DNA of 64,000 bases from Gottfriedia acidiceleris (GCF_023115465.1 NZ_CP096034.1:4216001-4280000), one strand, 5' to 3'. Counted from the stretch's first letter, positions 9,414 to 19,806 are shown. Notes: generated by a model from the sequence alone, not told the origin. Made by a program: numbers and translations.

Positions 9414-10004
9414 TTGAAAGAAGGTACAAAAAAACGAGTGGATCCTCGAATTACTCGTACACGCCAATTAATTAAGGACGCTTTTATCGATTTGCTTGAG
9501 GAAATGGAAATGAGCAAAATAACCGTTAACCGCATAGCTGAACGAGCAACCGTTAATCGAGTAACATTTTATCTGCATTATCGTGACATTCAGGATATGT
9601 TGGAAAAAATGGCTCAGGAAATGGGTGAGGAAATCGAGCAAATTTTAAGGAGATCAGAAATCAACCATAAATCAATAGAAGAAATCGATTCGTTAAGTCT
9701 CTTAAACTTACTTGAACATATAGCTGAGAATGCTAAGTTCTATAAAGTTGTTCTTGCTTCAACTCAAACACCAATCTTTACTCAGCAATTATTAAATATC
9801 ATTACTGAAACAATAACAATACGAAGAGAAATCGATTCCTTGCACGTTCAGATGGCTATTCAAAGGGATATTATTATCTGGTACGGTTCTTCCGCTCTAA
9901 TCGGTACGATTGTATCTTGGTTAAGAAATGACATGCCTTATACACCTCATTTTCTTGCTAAGCAATTATCACTACTCTTCAGAATTGGTAACAGATTGCA
10001 GTAG
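9414..10004 (+). CDS. TetR-family regulator of the divergent DHA2 exporter
   Basis: A 196-residue TetR repressor with helix-turn-helix at about residues 12-60 (RQLIKDAFIDLLEEMEMSKI, then RATVNRVTFYLHYRD). The C-terminal half resembles the TetR_C_8/DhaS-like type (WLRNDMPYTPHFLAKQL near the end). Start: TTG at 9414, six bases after AAAGGTGA; no nearby ATG is better. The divergent position next to the drug exporter suggests that it represses that gene and itself. The 9228-9413 intergenic region is very AT-rich with TTAGTTAGTTAA-like repeats, and I could not single out one convincing operator. Confidence 0.85.
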   Translation: MKEGTKKRVDPRITRTRQLIKDAFIDLLEEMEMSKITVNRIAERATVNRVTFYLHYRDIQDMLEKMAQEMGEEIEQILRRSEINHKSIEEIDSLSLLNLLEHIAENAKFYKVVLASTQTPIFTQQLLNIITETITIRREIDSLHVQMAIQRDIIIWYGSSALIGTIVSWLRNDMPYTPHFLAKQLSLLFRIGNRLQ

Positions 10005-10044
10005 TTCATTTAGTTAATTTTAGATTTGATTGTAATATAAAAAA

Positions 10045-10091
10045 AATCATTAAAATCTGTCTGTACGTATTGCCTACAGTTTTTAATGATT
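10045..10091 (+). terminator. Possible terminator hairpin after the TetR gene
   Basis: Long AT-rich stem AATCATTAAAA / TTTTTAATGATT around about 24 bases, with an inner CTGT/ACAG pairing. There is no strong T-tract on the plus strand; six T residues follow on the minus strand. The remaining part of 10005-10338 shows no gene. Confidence 0.4.
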
Positions 10092-10338
10092 CATTCAAAT
10101 TGTCCGATTAGACATACAATTTTATCCAAAAACACTCAGTGCTATTACTGAAAAACGAATGAGCAATTATCCATAATTTCTCAATAATCTTATTCAAATT
10201 TTATTTTTCCTTAATAGATCTTTAAGTAATACTTCATAGCCTATACCAGTTTTCTAAATATACTATTTTTGTTGATAAATGTAGAATTTTAGTATTAACT
10301 ACTATATTTGAAAACCTGAATGGGAGGTGGAATTAGTT

Positions 10339-11559
10339 ATGTATGAAGGAAAAATCATCAAGTTTTATAGAGAAAAGTACAAACTAACGCAAGAACAGCT
10401 TGGAAAAGATATTTGCTCCGTTACCCATATAAGTAAAATAGAGTGTGCACAGACAAAGTACGCTCCTGAAATTGTTAATTTATTATCTAAAAGACTAGGC
10501 ATTAATATGGAATTAGAAGTAGCTAATTTTATGAATATCAAACAGCGTCTACTTCATTGGCACGATGTAATCATCATGCAATTATTTGAAGAGATGGATC
10601 AAATAAATTATGAATTTGAAATGGAAGAATTAATTCAAATTTCAGAGTACCACGACATGTATCAGTTACTAAGAGCTAAATATTTTCTAACTCATAATAA
10701 GATCAATGAAGCTTATAAAATCATCAAAAAGATTCAAAAAAAAGAAGCCAAGTTAGCACAATATGAAAGCAACTTATTAAAGCATATTTTAGGAATTTAT
10801 TATTTAGCAAAACAAGAATATGTTAAAGTAATCCAAATTCTAAAGTCCATCGATCATACTAATTATAAAAACCCTGAATATTATTACCATTTAGCAGTTG
10901 CTTATCATACATTAAAGGCCCCTGTATTAACCTATTATTATGCTGAAAAATCTCATCAATTTTTTAAACAAATCAATAACTATCTTCGAGTGATTGACGC
11001 CGAAATGTTAATGATTATTCAAGTACAAGGTGAGACTTTGGATGAAGAGATTATTATTCGGTTTAAAAATTTGATTAGAAGCTGTGAGTTATGTAATTCA
11101 CCTGATCGAAAAGCAAAGGCTTTGCATAATTTAGCATATGAATATTACAGAGGTAAAAATTATAAAGAAGCTAGTAATTACTATAAGCAATCTATGCATC
11201 TTAAAGATTCAGAATGTTCATCATATTTGTTATCTTTAGAAGGCTATATTCGAAGTTCTTTTGAAGATGCTGCATGTAACTTGGAAGAACTAATTCAACA
11301 AGCAGAAACCGGCCTTTCTACAGCAAAAAAGCATAGTTACACTTTATATATCCATTTATTTAAGCTTTTACTTTATTTCTTAAAGTCGAAAGAAAAGGAA
11401 TACTATCATTATTTAAACAACAGGGCGTTACCTATGTTTATGAAAAGTGGATTTTCATTTTTAGTGGAGCGCTCTAAGAAGGAGTTATTTAACTATTATT
11501 CTAAAATGGATTTAAATGAGCAGGCAATGGAAATAGCACAATTAATCGTAAATTCTTAA
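10339..11559 (+). CDS. HTH-XRE regulator with TPR-like helical domain (RRNPP-like)
   Basis: A 406-residue cytoplasmic protein. An N-terminal XRE helix-turn-helix (about 5-60: IIKFYREKYKLTQEQLGKDI, SVTHISKIE) is followed by about 340 helical residues with tetratricopeptide-like periodicity (HNLAYEYYRGKNYKEASNYYKQ near 260-285). This architecture is that of PlcR/NprR/Rgg-type RRNPP sensors and other orphan XRE-TPR regulators. The ATG at 10339 follows GGGAGGTGG at 8 bases; an in-frame GTG four codons earlier overlaps that site and is unlikely. No small secreted peptide gene follows within 180 bp, unlike nprR-nprX or plcR-papR. It faces the two giant proteases convergently; RRNPP members often control proteases, so a link is possible but only inferred. 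Confidence 0.75.
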   Translation: MYEGKIIKFYREKYKLTQEQLGKDICSVTHISKIECAQTKYAPEIVNLLSKRLGINMELEVANFMNIKQRLLHWHDVIIMQLFEEMDQINYEFEMEELIQISEYHDMYQLLRAKYFLTHNKINEAYKIIKKIQKKEAKLAQYESNLLKHILGIYYLAKQEYVKVIQILKSIDHTNYKNPEYYYHLAVAYHTLKAPVLTYYYAEKSHQFFKQINNYLRVIDAEMLMIIQVQGETLDEEIIIRFKNLIRSCELCNSPDRKAKALHNLAYEYYRGKNYKEASNYYKQSMHLKDSECSSYLLSLEGYIRSSFEDAACNLEELIQQAETGLSTAKKHSYTLYIHLFKLLLYFLKSKEKEYYHYLNNRALPMFMKSGFSFLVERSKKELFNYYSKMDLNEQAMEIAQLIVNS

Positions 11560-11610
11560 TAACGTTTTTAGGACTTTTTATTATTACACTTATATATAAG
11601 ATAAAAAAAT

Positions 11611-11650
11611 AAGACAAGAATACAATTTTCGTATTCTTGTCTTTTCTATT
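11611..11650 (+). terminator. Intrinsic terminator after the HTH-TPR gene
   Basis: A 13-bp stem AAGACAAGAATAC / GTATTCTTGTCTT, then TTCTATTTTT. An almost identical hairpin lies downstream of the second giant protease at 19666. Confidence 0.85.
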
Positions 11651-11699
11651 TTTAAGGGAAAGTTTAGATGTTGAAAAAAGTTGATCTAATTCATTTTAC

Positions 11700-11736
11700 A
11701 AAAGGGTGTTTATACTTTTTTCTAAACACCCTTTTT
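11700..11736 (-). terminator. Intrinsic terminator of giant protease 1
   Basis: Stem AAAAGGGTGTTTA / TAAACACCCTTTT with a 10-base loop, eight bases beyond the protease stop on the minus strand. It has a close relative at 19766 beyond protease 2. Confidence 0.8.
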
Positions 11737-11743
11737 GTAATTT

Positions 11744-14700
11744 TTACTTAACAGTTACTTGACGTACTACCTTACCACTCTTATTACCTGCTTTATCAAC
11801 CGCATGTAATGAAATTGAGATTTTACCTGCCTTTTGTTTAGGTAATTTTCCAGCAAATGTTCCATTACTTGAAACTTTTACATTCGCTTCAACTTTAGAT
11901 CCGATTGAAATAACAATCTTCGCATTTGCTTCTGCTTTACCATTTATTTGAATACCTGTTTTTGAGCTTACAGATACGCTAGTAATAGCTGGTGCCTTTG
12001 GAGCAGTGCGATCTATTGTTACTTTTGGTTTACTTACAGTAATATTTGAAGCAACACTTTCGTTTCCTGCTTGATCTTTAGCTGTTACAGATAGAACTGT
12101 ACCTGCTTTTTGTTTACTTATTGTAACTTTAAATGCTCCGTTTGAATCTGCTTTTCCTGAACCGATTACGTTACTTCCAATTTTAACAGTAATTGTTGCA
12201 TTTGCTTCTGTCTTACCTGTTAAAGTTACGTCATTATCATCAATCGGGTTAATAACTGGCGAAGTAGGTGCTGTTTTGTCTAGTACGATTGTATTAGAAG
12301 CCCCGCTCTCGTTTCCTGCTTGATCTTTTGCAGTTACAGTTAGAATCGTGCCTGCTATTAGTTTACCTACTTGAATTTGATAATTCCCGTTCGAATCAGC
12401 CTTTCCTGAGCCGATTACATTATTTCCAATTTTGACCGTAATAGTCGCATTTGCTTCTGTTTTACCAGTTAATGCTACGTCATTATCTCCAATTGGGTTA
12501 ATAACCGGAACGCTAGGTGCTGTTTTGTCTAATACAATTGTATCGAAACCATTACTCTCATTTCCTGCTGAATCTTTAGCAAAAACTGAAAGAACTGTAC
12601 CAGCTTTTTGTTTACCTACTTGAATTTGATATGATCCGTTTGAATCTGCCTTTCCTGTTCCAATTACATTATTCCCAACTTTTACAATGATTGTTGCATT
12701 TGCTTCTGTTTTACCAGTTAATGCTACGTCATTATCTCCAATCGGATTAACAACCAAGCTTGGTGCTGTTTTGTCTAATACAGTTGTATTGAAAGCATTA
12801 CTTTCGTTTCCTGCTAAATCCTTAGCAGTAACTGAAAGAACTGTACCAGCTTTTTGTTTACCTACTTGAATTTGATATGATCCGTTTGAATCTGCCTTTC
12901 CTGTTCCAATTTCCTCATTACCAATTTTAACAATGACAGTTGCATTTGCTTCTGTTTTACCAGTTAACACTTCGTCATTGTCTCCAATTGGATCAATTAC
13001 AATTGATGTAGGAGCTGTATGATCTTCTTGTTTTAATACGTTAATCGTAAATTCTTTTGTTGTTTTGTCGCTACCTTTTGAAATCGTCGCCGTTAAAGTG
13101 ACTGTCTTGTCTCCAGCTTCGTAAGTAGGACGAGTTACTGTTCCATCCTCTTTAATTACTGGTGGCTCACTTGAAGACCATGTAATCGTTGTATCTTGGC
13201 TACCGTTTGTAGGTAAGTTTAGATTTGTTGTAACAGCATTTGAATCTGTATTTTCTTTCTTGATTAGATTCCATACAAGTGAAGCTTTTGCTGCTTGTAC
13301 AATTGCTGAATTGTCCGAATTCTCACTTCTTACCACGAAACCAAATTGGTTTGCTATAGAAGCGTTACCTAAACGGTAAATCGCAGTTAAAGTAACATCT
13401 GTATTCTTTGCTGGTCTAGTCACTTTTCCATCAGGAGCTATTACGCCTGGGTCACTAGATTGCCATGTGATTGTTACTCCATCATTACCATAAGTTGTTG
13501 GTAAATTTAAGTCTTTCGTAATATCAGTTACTACCTTATTTTCACCAAGTAAATCTCCAACTTGAACTTCATGATATGCTCTTAATACAATTGTTCTTTC
13601 TTTATTATCTGTATCTTTTAAGACTGTTACATTAAACGTTTTATACACTGTAGATGTGTTTCTTGTAATTTTTGCTACTAGTTGTACATGTGCATCATCT
13701 TCATCAAATAATGGTTTATAAACGTTTCCTTTATTTGTTACATGCTTTTGATCATCTGATGTCCAAACGATTCTTGATCCATTTGAACCGAATGTTGGAA
13801 GTGAAAGTGCATCTGTTAGATTGTTTAAATCCGTGTTATCACCGCGAATAACATCCCAAGTGATATTTGATGCATCTTCATTCGCTGCAATTTCATCATT
13901 AACTTCTTTAGCGGCAACTGTTACGTTAAATGTTTTTACAATACTTGCACCACCAACTAATACTGTTGCAGTCAATGTTACATTAGTATCTTCTGTTGGT
14001 CTAATAACAGTTCCATCATTTTTGATTACTGCTGGATTACTACTACTCCAGCTAATTACCGCATGATTTGCATCATCATAATTAGGTAATGCTAAATTCG
14101 TTAAGATTAATGATTGATCCTTGTTTTCTCCATTGATTTTATCCCATGTTAAGGCATTAGCTGCAATTGTTGCTAATGGTAAATCTGCTCCTTCTGCCGT
14201 ACCAAGACGATACACTACCACGTTTTTAACAAGTGGATGAGTACCTCCTAAAGTTTTAGCTGGATTGCTTCCAACGATACTGCCACCATCAATTTCAAAA
14301 TAGTTAGGTCCAGGTTTTAGTTCACCTGTATTAAAGCTAAAAGATTTTACTCCTGGATCATTTTCGTACCCTGGATAGATTTCACCAGCAGAAGTAGTTG
14401 GTGATTTACCCCAGTCTGAAGTAGGATCAAATAAATTTTTGTTAGCATTAAACCCATTTCCTACACGCTGCCAATCAGTCCAAGTAGCAAAGAAACGATC
14501 TTGAACACCAGTAATTGTTCCTTTTACCGTAAAGTTTGAATCATACGTGAAGAATGTTGCCGTTTGATTGTTATTGTTGTCAATAATCGCATCATTAAGC
14601 TTAACCTTTGGAATATATGCATTTTTGTGTAGCTTTACTTTAATAGGTGTTTCATTACCTAAGCAATCGACCATCGTAACTGGGATATCACTATCTCCTT

Positions 14701-17700
14701 GAGGATATGCTCCAATATCATTGTATCCTGTTGCTAGTCCTGAGAAAGTATAACTATCAGCTGGTATATTCCAACTCGGGATTCCCGTCTTTGTATAAAA
14801 CACTTGTGCTCTATTTTGCGAATTACCACCTATTAAAATAGGAGCAAGTGCAGTATCGGTACTATTCAGATTACCGTTTGGTGTTTGAATATAGCCCATT
14901 AACGATGGGTCATTACCTTCAGTATTGAACACATAATTAGAATCATAAATTTTTGATTTAGAGCTGAAACTATCTACTAATGTAATAGTTGGAGCTATAT
15001 TTGAACTAGCAATCTTTTGAATCGCGATGTCTTGTGTCTTACTTTGTCCATTTAGCGTGTAATTTACAGTAACTTTAGTCGCTGCAACATTTACTGTTAA
15101 TGGATATTCGCTTTTATTTCCTAACGTGTCTGTCGCAATAATTTTAATATCATGTTGACCACTTGCATTTGGTAATACAACTGGATATCTAAACGTTTGA
15201 GTCGATGTTGTACTATAAGTTGAATACGCTCCCATTGATTTTGGAGCACCGCCATCAACAGAATACTCTACTTTATACCCTCTCGAATTCGAAACTGCAT
15301 CTTTCACAGAAGCATTTAGCATTAGCGCTACAGGATCACCATCGTTTTTCACAACCGCTCTCATTGAAGTAGTATTCAATGAAGTAATTGTAGGAGCATC
15401 AGTATCAACATATGTCTCAATTCCGATCGCTGGTACACCTGGATCATTCCATTTTTCGCCTTCTGCCATTAGTAAAAACTTAACTGCATAAGCTCCTTTA
15501 GGTAATGTCGATGGAATTGTAACATTTCCTTTAATTGAATATTCACTATAATTGCTGAAGTATGGCGTTTGTGTAACACTTTGCGCCATGTCAATATCAA
15601 TTGGGTCCCCAACAATCGTACTATTATCATAATAATTCTTTAAGATGACTGCTTGGATCTTTTTAACACTGTCTGTAGCTCCTACAGCTTTGAAACCTAA
15701 ACTATAGCTGTCACCCGGTTTAACGTTTGCTTCCCATTTCATACTCGGAATATTGTCATTTAAAGTTGCTGATGTTGTATCAATCCATACATGCTTACTT
15801 GTTTTTCTCACAATAATTGTATGAGCGTCACCCATATTACCGATTTTATCCACCGGTGCAACATGAATTACGTTTAATCCTTCTACTAAACCGTTTACTG
15901 TTAATTCATATGTTCCATCTGCACTTTGTTTTACATTTTGTTGATAGCCATCTTGCTCTGAACCGTTTAAGGCCATGAATACATTACCATCAACATTTCC
16001 TGCATCGCCATCATCCATTTTCCAACGTACAGTATAGCTATTTGAATCCGTTGTTTCCGGATGTGTTTTTTCATCATAATCTGCTGAACGTATTACATTC
16101 ATTTTTGGAGCAGTTGTATCTTTATACATTGGGATGTAAACTGTTTTTTGCGGTTTTGCATTCAGCGCATCAGCTGTTGCAGTTAGCGCGAAATAATATT
16201 GTCCATCTGGAACTTCTACAGCTTCATTCCAAAATGGCCATACTTCCGAAGCCGGTTGTCCAGGATTTCCTCCAGAATATGGATCCGTCTTTTTAACCCA
16301 GTCATTATTTGCTAAATGTGTGATAAGATTATGATCTTTATCTACAACATCCACTTTTAAATTACGTGCATTTCGAAGTAAAGCAACGATAGGTATCGGT
16401 AGCAGATTATCGTTAACTACATAATATTTATCGCCTAGAGCTAGTTGTCCAGGAGTTCTTGGTGGACCAAATAATGTTTCATATCCAAAAATGCCTGCTG
16501 GTGTTTGGAGTGCCAGTTGAGTTCCCGTTGTAGATGCTGTCCAAACATTTGTATCTTTTGTATCGATCACATTTGGTTCATCCCATTTACCATAAAATCC
16601 GTTGTATGGAACATTTAATGTCGGAAGAGCTTGATCAGTTGGCGTTAAATAGACATACCCTTCAATAAACGTATTTTTAGTAGTTGTATCCGCAAGTGAT
16701 ACTGTTACGTTAACTCGTTTAACTGTATTTGCTGGTATTGTAATTTCATTTTGATCAAACGTTAATTTTGCATCATCTAAATAACGACTACGAATATTAT
16801 CCGAATTCGCTTTTTTACTATCTTTTAAGACATCTGTCATGACAGTACCATTCAATTTGTACGTTACTGCTTTATCAGTAAGATTTTGTGCAGTAATCGT
16901 AAAAGTAGTCGTGCCGCCAATCTCTCTTAAGCTGACACTTCCTGTACCATCTTTATTTGTTACCACAACCGGTGATTTCAGTGCTAAATCAGGTCGAATC
17001 ATACCAGCACCTTGTCTTCTTGGTTGGTATTCTGTCATGTAATCTTGACGATCTGCTGGATTGTTATCGTTTATATAGTCTCTTTTTGCTGGAATTGCTG
17101 TGTTCATAATTAGATTTTTTGTTAATTGTGCAAATGCTCTTGTTCCTGGTTGGAACCCTTTTGCAATTAACCCTTGCATCACATCTGCAACCGCTCCCGT
17201 TACATATGGAGCTGCCATTGACGTACCATCTTCGTTTTCATACGTATCGTGTTTATCTGCTGTTACACGAACAGATGAATAAATTGCATGCCCAGGTGCC
17301 ATGATTTCTGGTTTTAATAATAAATCACTTGTTGTACCCCAAGACGTAAAGTCAGTTGGCTCACCTGGATTTGACTCACTAAACGCTGAGCCTAATTTTT
17401 CATTTGTAATTTTAAGCGTAAGAGGCTTTGGCGCAACAACCGCAAGTCCGCCAACACCAGGTCCAGGTCCAGGTCCAATAACGGTGTTTAGCTTAGAATA
17501 TGCATCTTCTAGTTTAACTCCAGCATCATTACTAATAAATGTATACGGAATTAATCCAAAACCAACTGGATTATCTAATGGCGCTTTACCTGGTGCATTG
17601 TAAATAATGACACCTGCAGCTCCTGCTTTTTGAGCATTGACTACTTTGTCAGTTATGTTAATCGTACCGCGTTGAATTAAAACAATCTTACCTGTTACGT

Positions 17701-19249
17701 CTAATCCACTAAAATCAGATGGTTGTCCAATTTTAGGCGATCCATCTGTATTTTTACCTAATGAAACTAACTTATATTCCTTACTTGTGTCGTTGTTCCA
17801 GTGCCAATCATCAAGACCATCTCCAGTAAATGAGCCTACTGTTCCACCAGAAGTTAGAGCATCATTTGATGTAAATGTATACTTATGATTCGATACGATA
17901 TTGTTAGCTGCTGCAACTGTAAATGAATCTGGATATACTCCAGGATTCCCGATTTTATTTAAATCAGGTGTTTGACCAATCTTAATCGATTGACCCATTC
18001 CACCTACACGATCTGCATATGCATTTGATGCATTTCCTGCTGCTACTACAACAACATGGCCTTCATCAGTAGCATTTCGAATGGCAATTCCCATTGGATC
18101 ATTAGGGTCCCTTGTGTCAAATGAGGAAGATGAACCAAGGCTCATGTTAATTACATCTGCACCTAATGACGCTGCATGGTCAATACCTTTAATAATATCT
18201 TCAGTAAATGCACCTGGTGCGTAATCGGAAAATACTTTTTCTGCGATAATTTGTGCTTCCGGTGCAACTCCTTGAATGACTGGTCCAGAACCTGCTGCAA
18301 TACCTGCAACGTGCACACCATGTGAGCTTGTATTACTATCCGGTAGCTCTACGTGTGGGATTACATCACTATCTTGATCCGCCCAGTCGTATCCATCAAC
18401 AACCTTATGTGAAATTGTTCCATCATCACGTTTAAATTTGCCAGTTTTAATTCGAGCTTTACTCATATCTTTTGGATCAGGGAATGCTTCATGGGTATAG
18501 TCAACACCTGTGTCAACAATTGCAACGACCATTCCTTCTCCTTTATATCCAGAAGGTTGTCCAACTGCTGAACCGTTCCAAACATTTTTAATGCCTGTTA
18601 AATCATGTTGTTGATTAACTGCTGGATAGTATTTATTTTGTAAAGTAACTGCTTTAACATTTGACAATGATTTAATTGTATCGATATCACCGTACTTAAT
18701 ATTATCAATACTAAAACCTTTAAAAACATTTGTATATTCTTGTTTAAAATTAAGACCATTATCACTCTTTACTTTACTAATTGATAATGAGCTCATAATT
18801 TCATTCTTTGTTGATTGAATATCTTTTTGTACTAAACTTGTTGCAGTACTTAAAGACATTTGGCTGACACCAATACCACTTGTCATCTCAGAAGCTGTTT
18901 GACCTTTTAACTGAACGATTACTGATACTAAATCATCTGGTTTATGTGTATCAACATCCAGTGTTTCCTTATTTTTAAATAAGTCTTTCTGAGCTTTTGC
19001 ATGTTCAGCGTCAATTGCTTTTTTACCTTTTTCTTTAAGAGCCGTGATCATGTCTTCCGTCAAGTTCAGTGTATTTAGATTGTTCTCACTATTCGTTACT
19101 AAAATACCTTGATTGGGATCTTTGTCATCTGTTATTACCGGTAATTGTTGTGCTAGATCTTCGGCTTTTACATATGACATGTTTGACATAATCAGTCCGA
19201 AAAGTGATAAAGATGATACGCCTTTAATCCATCTTTTCTTGATATTCAT
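11744..19249 (-). CDS. Giant secreted S8 subtilase with bacterial Ig repeats (2501 aa)
   Basis: An extracellular serine protease. It has an N-terminal signal peptide (about 1-29, cleaved near VKA), a propeptide-like region (about 100-205, DLVSVIVQLKG) and an S8 catalytic domain. The triad is visible: Asp246 (VAIVDTGVD), His310 (SSHGVHVAGIAAG) and Ser677 (DGTSMAAPYVTGA), with oxyanion Asn406 (VAAGN). A PA insert (about 515-575, GKIVLIQRG...AGAAGVIIY) precedes Ser677, as in Vpr/lactocepin-type subtilases. Then come Fn3-like and Ig-like regions, about four 'atrophied' bacterial Ig repeats (about 1690-2080, pattern ITWSSSxPxVI then GTVTRP), and five C-terminal Ig-type repeats of about 80 residues (about 2080-2501, INPIGDNDVALTGKTEANATI). 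There is no LPXTG or SLH anchor, so probably released or loosely bound. The ATG follows GGGGGGAAA. A second giant subtilase lies just upstream on the same strand. Confidence 0.9.
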   Translation of the reverse strand: MNIKKRWIKGVSSLSLFGLIMSNMSYVKAEDLAQQLPVITDDKDPNQGILVTNSENNLNTLNLTEDMITALKEKGKKAIDAEHAKAQKDLFKNKETLDVDTHKPDDLVSVIVQLKGQTASEMTSGIGVSQMSLSTATSLVQKDIQSTKNEIMSSLSISKVKSDNGLNFKQEYTNVFKGFSIDNIKYGDIDTIKSLSNVKAVTLQNKYYPAVNQQHDLTGIKNVWNGSAVGQPSGYKGEGMVVAIVDTGVDYTHEAFPDPKDMSKARIKTGKFKRDDGTISHKVVDGYDWADQDSDVIPHVELPDSNTSSHGVHVAGIAAGSGPVIQGVAPEAQIIAEKVFSDYAPGAFTEDIIKGIDHAASLGADVINMSLGSSSSFDTRDPNDPMGIAIRNATDEGHVVVVAAGNASNAYADRVGGMGQSIKIGQTPDLNKIGNPGVYPDSFTVAAANNIVSNHKYTFTSNDALTSGGTVGSFTGDGLDDWHWNNDTSKEYKLVSLGKNTDGSPKIGQPSDFSGLDVTGKIVLIQRGTINITDKVVNAQKAGAAGVIIYNAPGKAPLDNPVGFGLIPYTFISNDAGVKLEDAYSKLNTVIGPGPGPGVGGLAVVAPKPLTLKITNEKLGSAFSESNPGEPTDFTSWGTTSDLLLKPEIMAPGHAIYSSVRVTADKHDTYENEDGTSMAAPYVTGAVADVMQGLIAKGFQPGTRAFAQLTKNLIMNTAIPAKRDYINDNNPADRQDYMTEYQPRRQGAGMIRPDLALKSPVVVTNKDGTGSVSLREIGGTTTFTITAQNLTDKAVTYKLNGTVMTDVLKDSKKANSDNIRSRYLDDAKLTFDQNEITIPANTVKRVNVTVSLADTTTKNTFIEGYVYLTPTDQALPTLNVPYNGFYGKWDEPNVIDTKDTNVWTASTTGTQLALQTPAGIFGYETLFGPPRTPGQLALGDKYYVVNDNLLPIPIVALLRNARNLKVDVVDKDHNLITHLANNDWVKKTDPYSGGNPGQPASEVWPFWNEAVEVPDGQYYFALTATADALNAKPQKTVYIPMYKDTTAPKMNVIRSADYDEKTHPETTDSNSYTVRWKMDDGDAGNVDGNVFMALNGSEQDGYQQNVKQSADGTYELTVNGLVEGLNVIHVAPVDKIGNMGDAHTIIVRKTSKHVWIDTTSATLNDNIPSMKWEANVKPGDSYSLGFKAVGATDSVKKIQAVILKNYYDNSTIVGDPIDIDMAQSVTQTPYFSNYSEYSIKGNVTIPSTLPKGAYAVKFLLMAEGEKWNDPGVPAIGIETYVDTDAPTITSLNTTSMRAVVKNDGDPVALMLNASVKDAVSNSRGYKVEYSVDGGAPKSMGAYSTYSTTSTQTFRYPVVLPNASGQHDIKIIATDTLGNKSEYPLTVNVAATKVTVNYTLNGQSKTQDIAIQKIASSNIAPTITLVDSFSSKSKIYDSNYVFNTEGNDPSLMGYIQTPNGNLNSTDTALAPILIGGNSQNRAQVFYTKTGIPSWNIPADSYTFSGLATGYNDIGAYPQGDSDIPVTMVDCLGNETPIKVKLHKNAYIPKVKLNDAIIDNNNNQTATFFTYDSNFTVKGTITGVQDRFFATWTDWQRVGNGFNANKNLFDPTSDWGKSPTTSAGEIYPGYENDPGVKSFSFNTGELKPGPNYFEIDGGSIVGSNPAKTLGGTHPLVKNVVVYRLGTAEGADLPLATIAANALTWDKINGENKDQSLILTNLALPNYDDANHAVISWSSSNPAVIKNDGTVIRPTEDTNVTLTATVLVGGASIVKTFNVTVAAKEVNDEIAANEDASNITWDVIRGDNTDLNNLTDALSLPTFGSNGSRIVWTSDDQKHVTNKGNVYKPLFDEDDAHVQLVAKITRNTSTVYKTFNVTVLKDTDNKERTIVLRAYHEVQVGDLLGENKVVTDITKDLNLPTTYGNDGVTITWQSSDPGVIAPDGKVTRPAKNTDVTLTAIYRLGNASIANQFGFVVRSENSDNSAIVQAAKASLVWNLIKKENTDSNAVTTNLNLPTNGSQDTTITWSSSEPPVIKEDGTVTRPTYEAGDKTVTLTATISKGSDKTTKEFTINVLKQEDHTAPTSIVIDPIGDNDEVLTGKTEANATVIVKIGNEEIGTGKADSNGSYQIQVGKQKAGTVLSVTAKDLAGNESNAFNTTVLDKTAPSLVVNPIGDNDVALTGKTEANATIIVKVGNNVIGTGKADSNGSYQIQVGKQKAGTVLSVFAKDSAGNESNGFDTIVLDKTAPSVPVINPIGDNDVALTGKTEANATITVKIGNNVIGSGKADSNGNYQIQVGKLIAGTILTVTAKDQAGNESGASNTIVLDKTAPTSPVINPIDDNDVTLTGKTEANATITVKIGSNVIGSGKADSNGAFKVTISKQKAGTVLSVTAKDQAGNESVASNITVSKPKVTIDRTAPKAPAITSVSVSSKTGIQINGKAEANAKIVISIGSKVEANVKVSSNGTFAGKLPKQKAGKISISLHAVDKAGNKSGKVVRQVTVK

Positions 19250-19363
19250 TTGTTTCCCCCCTGATAAGCAAATTGCTTTTCTATTTTTAGTAATTTAAGT
19301 ATTGAAAATTTTCTAAACACTTAAATATAAATAAATATTACTCGACGATTATCAAATCGTACA

Positions 19364-19374
19364 TTGGGGGAATT
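19364..19374. promoter_or_regulatory. TTGGGGGAATT motif, proximal copy upstream of protease 1
   Basis: The 11-bp sequence lies 115 bp before the protease 1 start. The same motif occurs once more upstream of this gene and twice upstream of protease 2 at matching distances, which points to a shared regulator site. No known consensus is assigned. Confidence 0.5.
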
Positions 19375-19546
19375 GGGCACTTTTGACTATATTTTTTTCG
19401 TATATTAACTGCAAAAAACGACATAATTCAACTAAAAAATATAATAATTTTCTTAAATTCAATAAAATTTTATAAGATTTTGTAAAAAAAGCTCTTATTA
19501 AGCAAAAAATTGTTAATTTAAAAAAAAGAATTCATTTTGTGCTAAT

Positions 19547-19557
19547 TTGGGGGAATT
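19547..19557. promoter_or_regulatory. TTGGGGGAATT motif, distal copy upstream of protease 1
   Basis: Second copy, 183 bp beyond the proximal one; the flanks (AATTTGGGGGAATTT) match the distal copy upstream of protease 2. The rest of 19250-19660 is very AT-rich and holds no gene. Confidence 0.5.
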
Positions 19558-19665
19558 TGAACAATTTTTTTAAAAAATTGATTTGCGGATTCAAGTTGCC
19601 AATGATTGTTATCAAAAATTTTATCGTACTTTAATACTATTAGGTTTTTATTAATATAAAAAAAT

Positions 19666-19705
19666 AAGACAAGAATACTAAAATTGTATTCTTGTCTTTT
19701 ATTAT
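19666..19705 (+). terminator. Hairpin related to the one at 11611
   Basis: Stem AAGACAAGAATAC / GTATTCTTGTCTT followed by TTATTATTTTT, nearly identical to the terminator after the HTH-TPR gene. No plus-strand gene precedes it here, so it looks like part of a duplicated 3' region. Confidence 0.7.
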
Positions 19706-19765
19706 TTTTAAGGGAAAGTTTGTATATGAAAAAAGTTATACTAATCGTTTTACCTGCTTACTTTT

Positions 19766-19806
19766 CAAAAAGGGTGTTTATTAATTACCTTATAAACACC
19801 CTTTTT
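19766..19806 (-). terminator. Intrinsic terminator of giant protease 2
   Basis: Stem AAAAGGGTGTTTA / TAAACACCCTTTT, 44 bp past the protease 2 stop; related to the hairpin at 11700. Confidence 0.75.
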
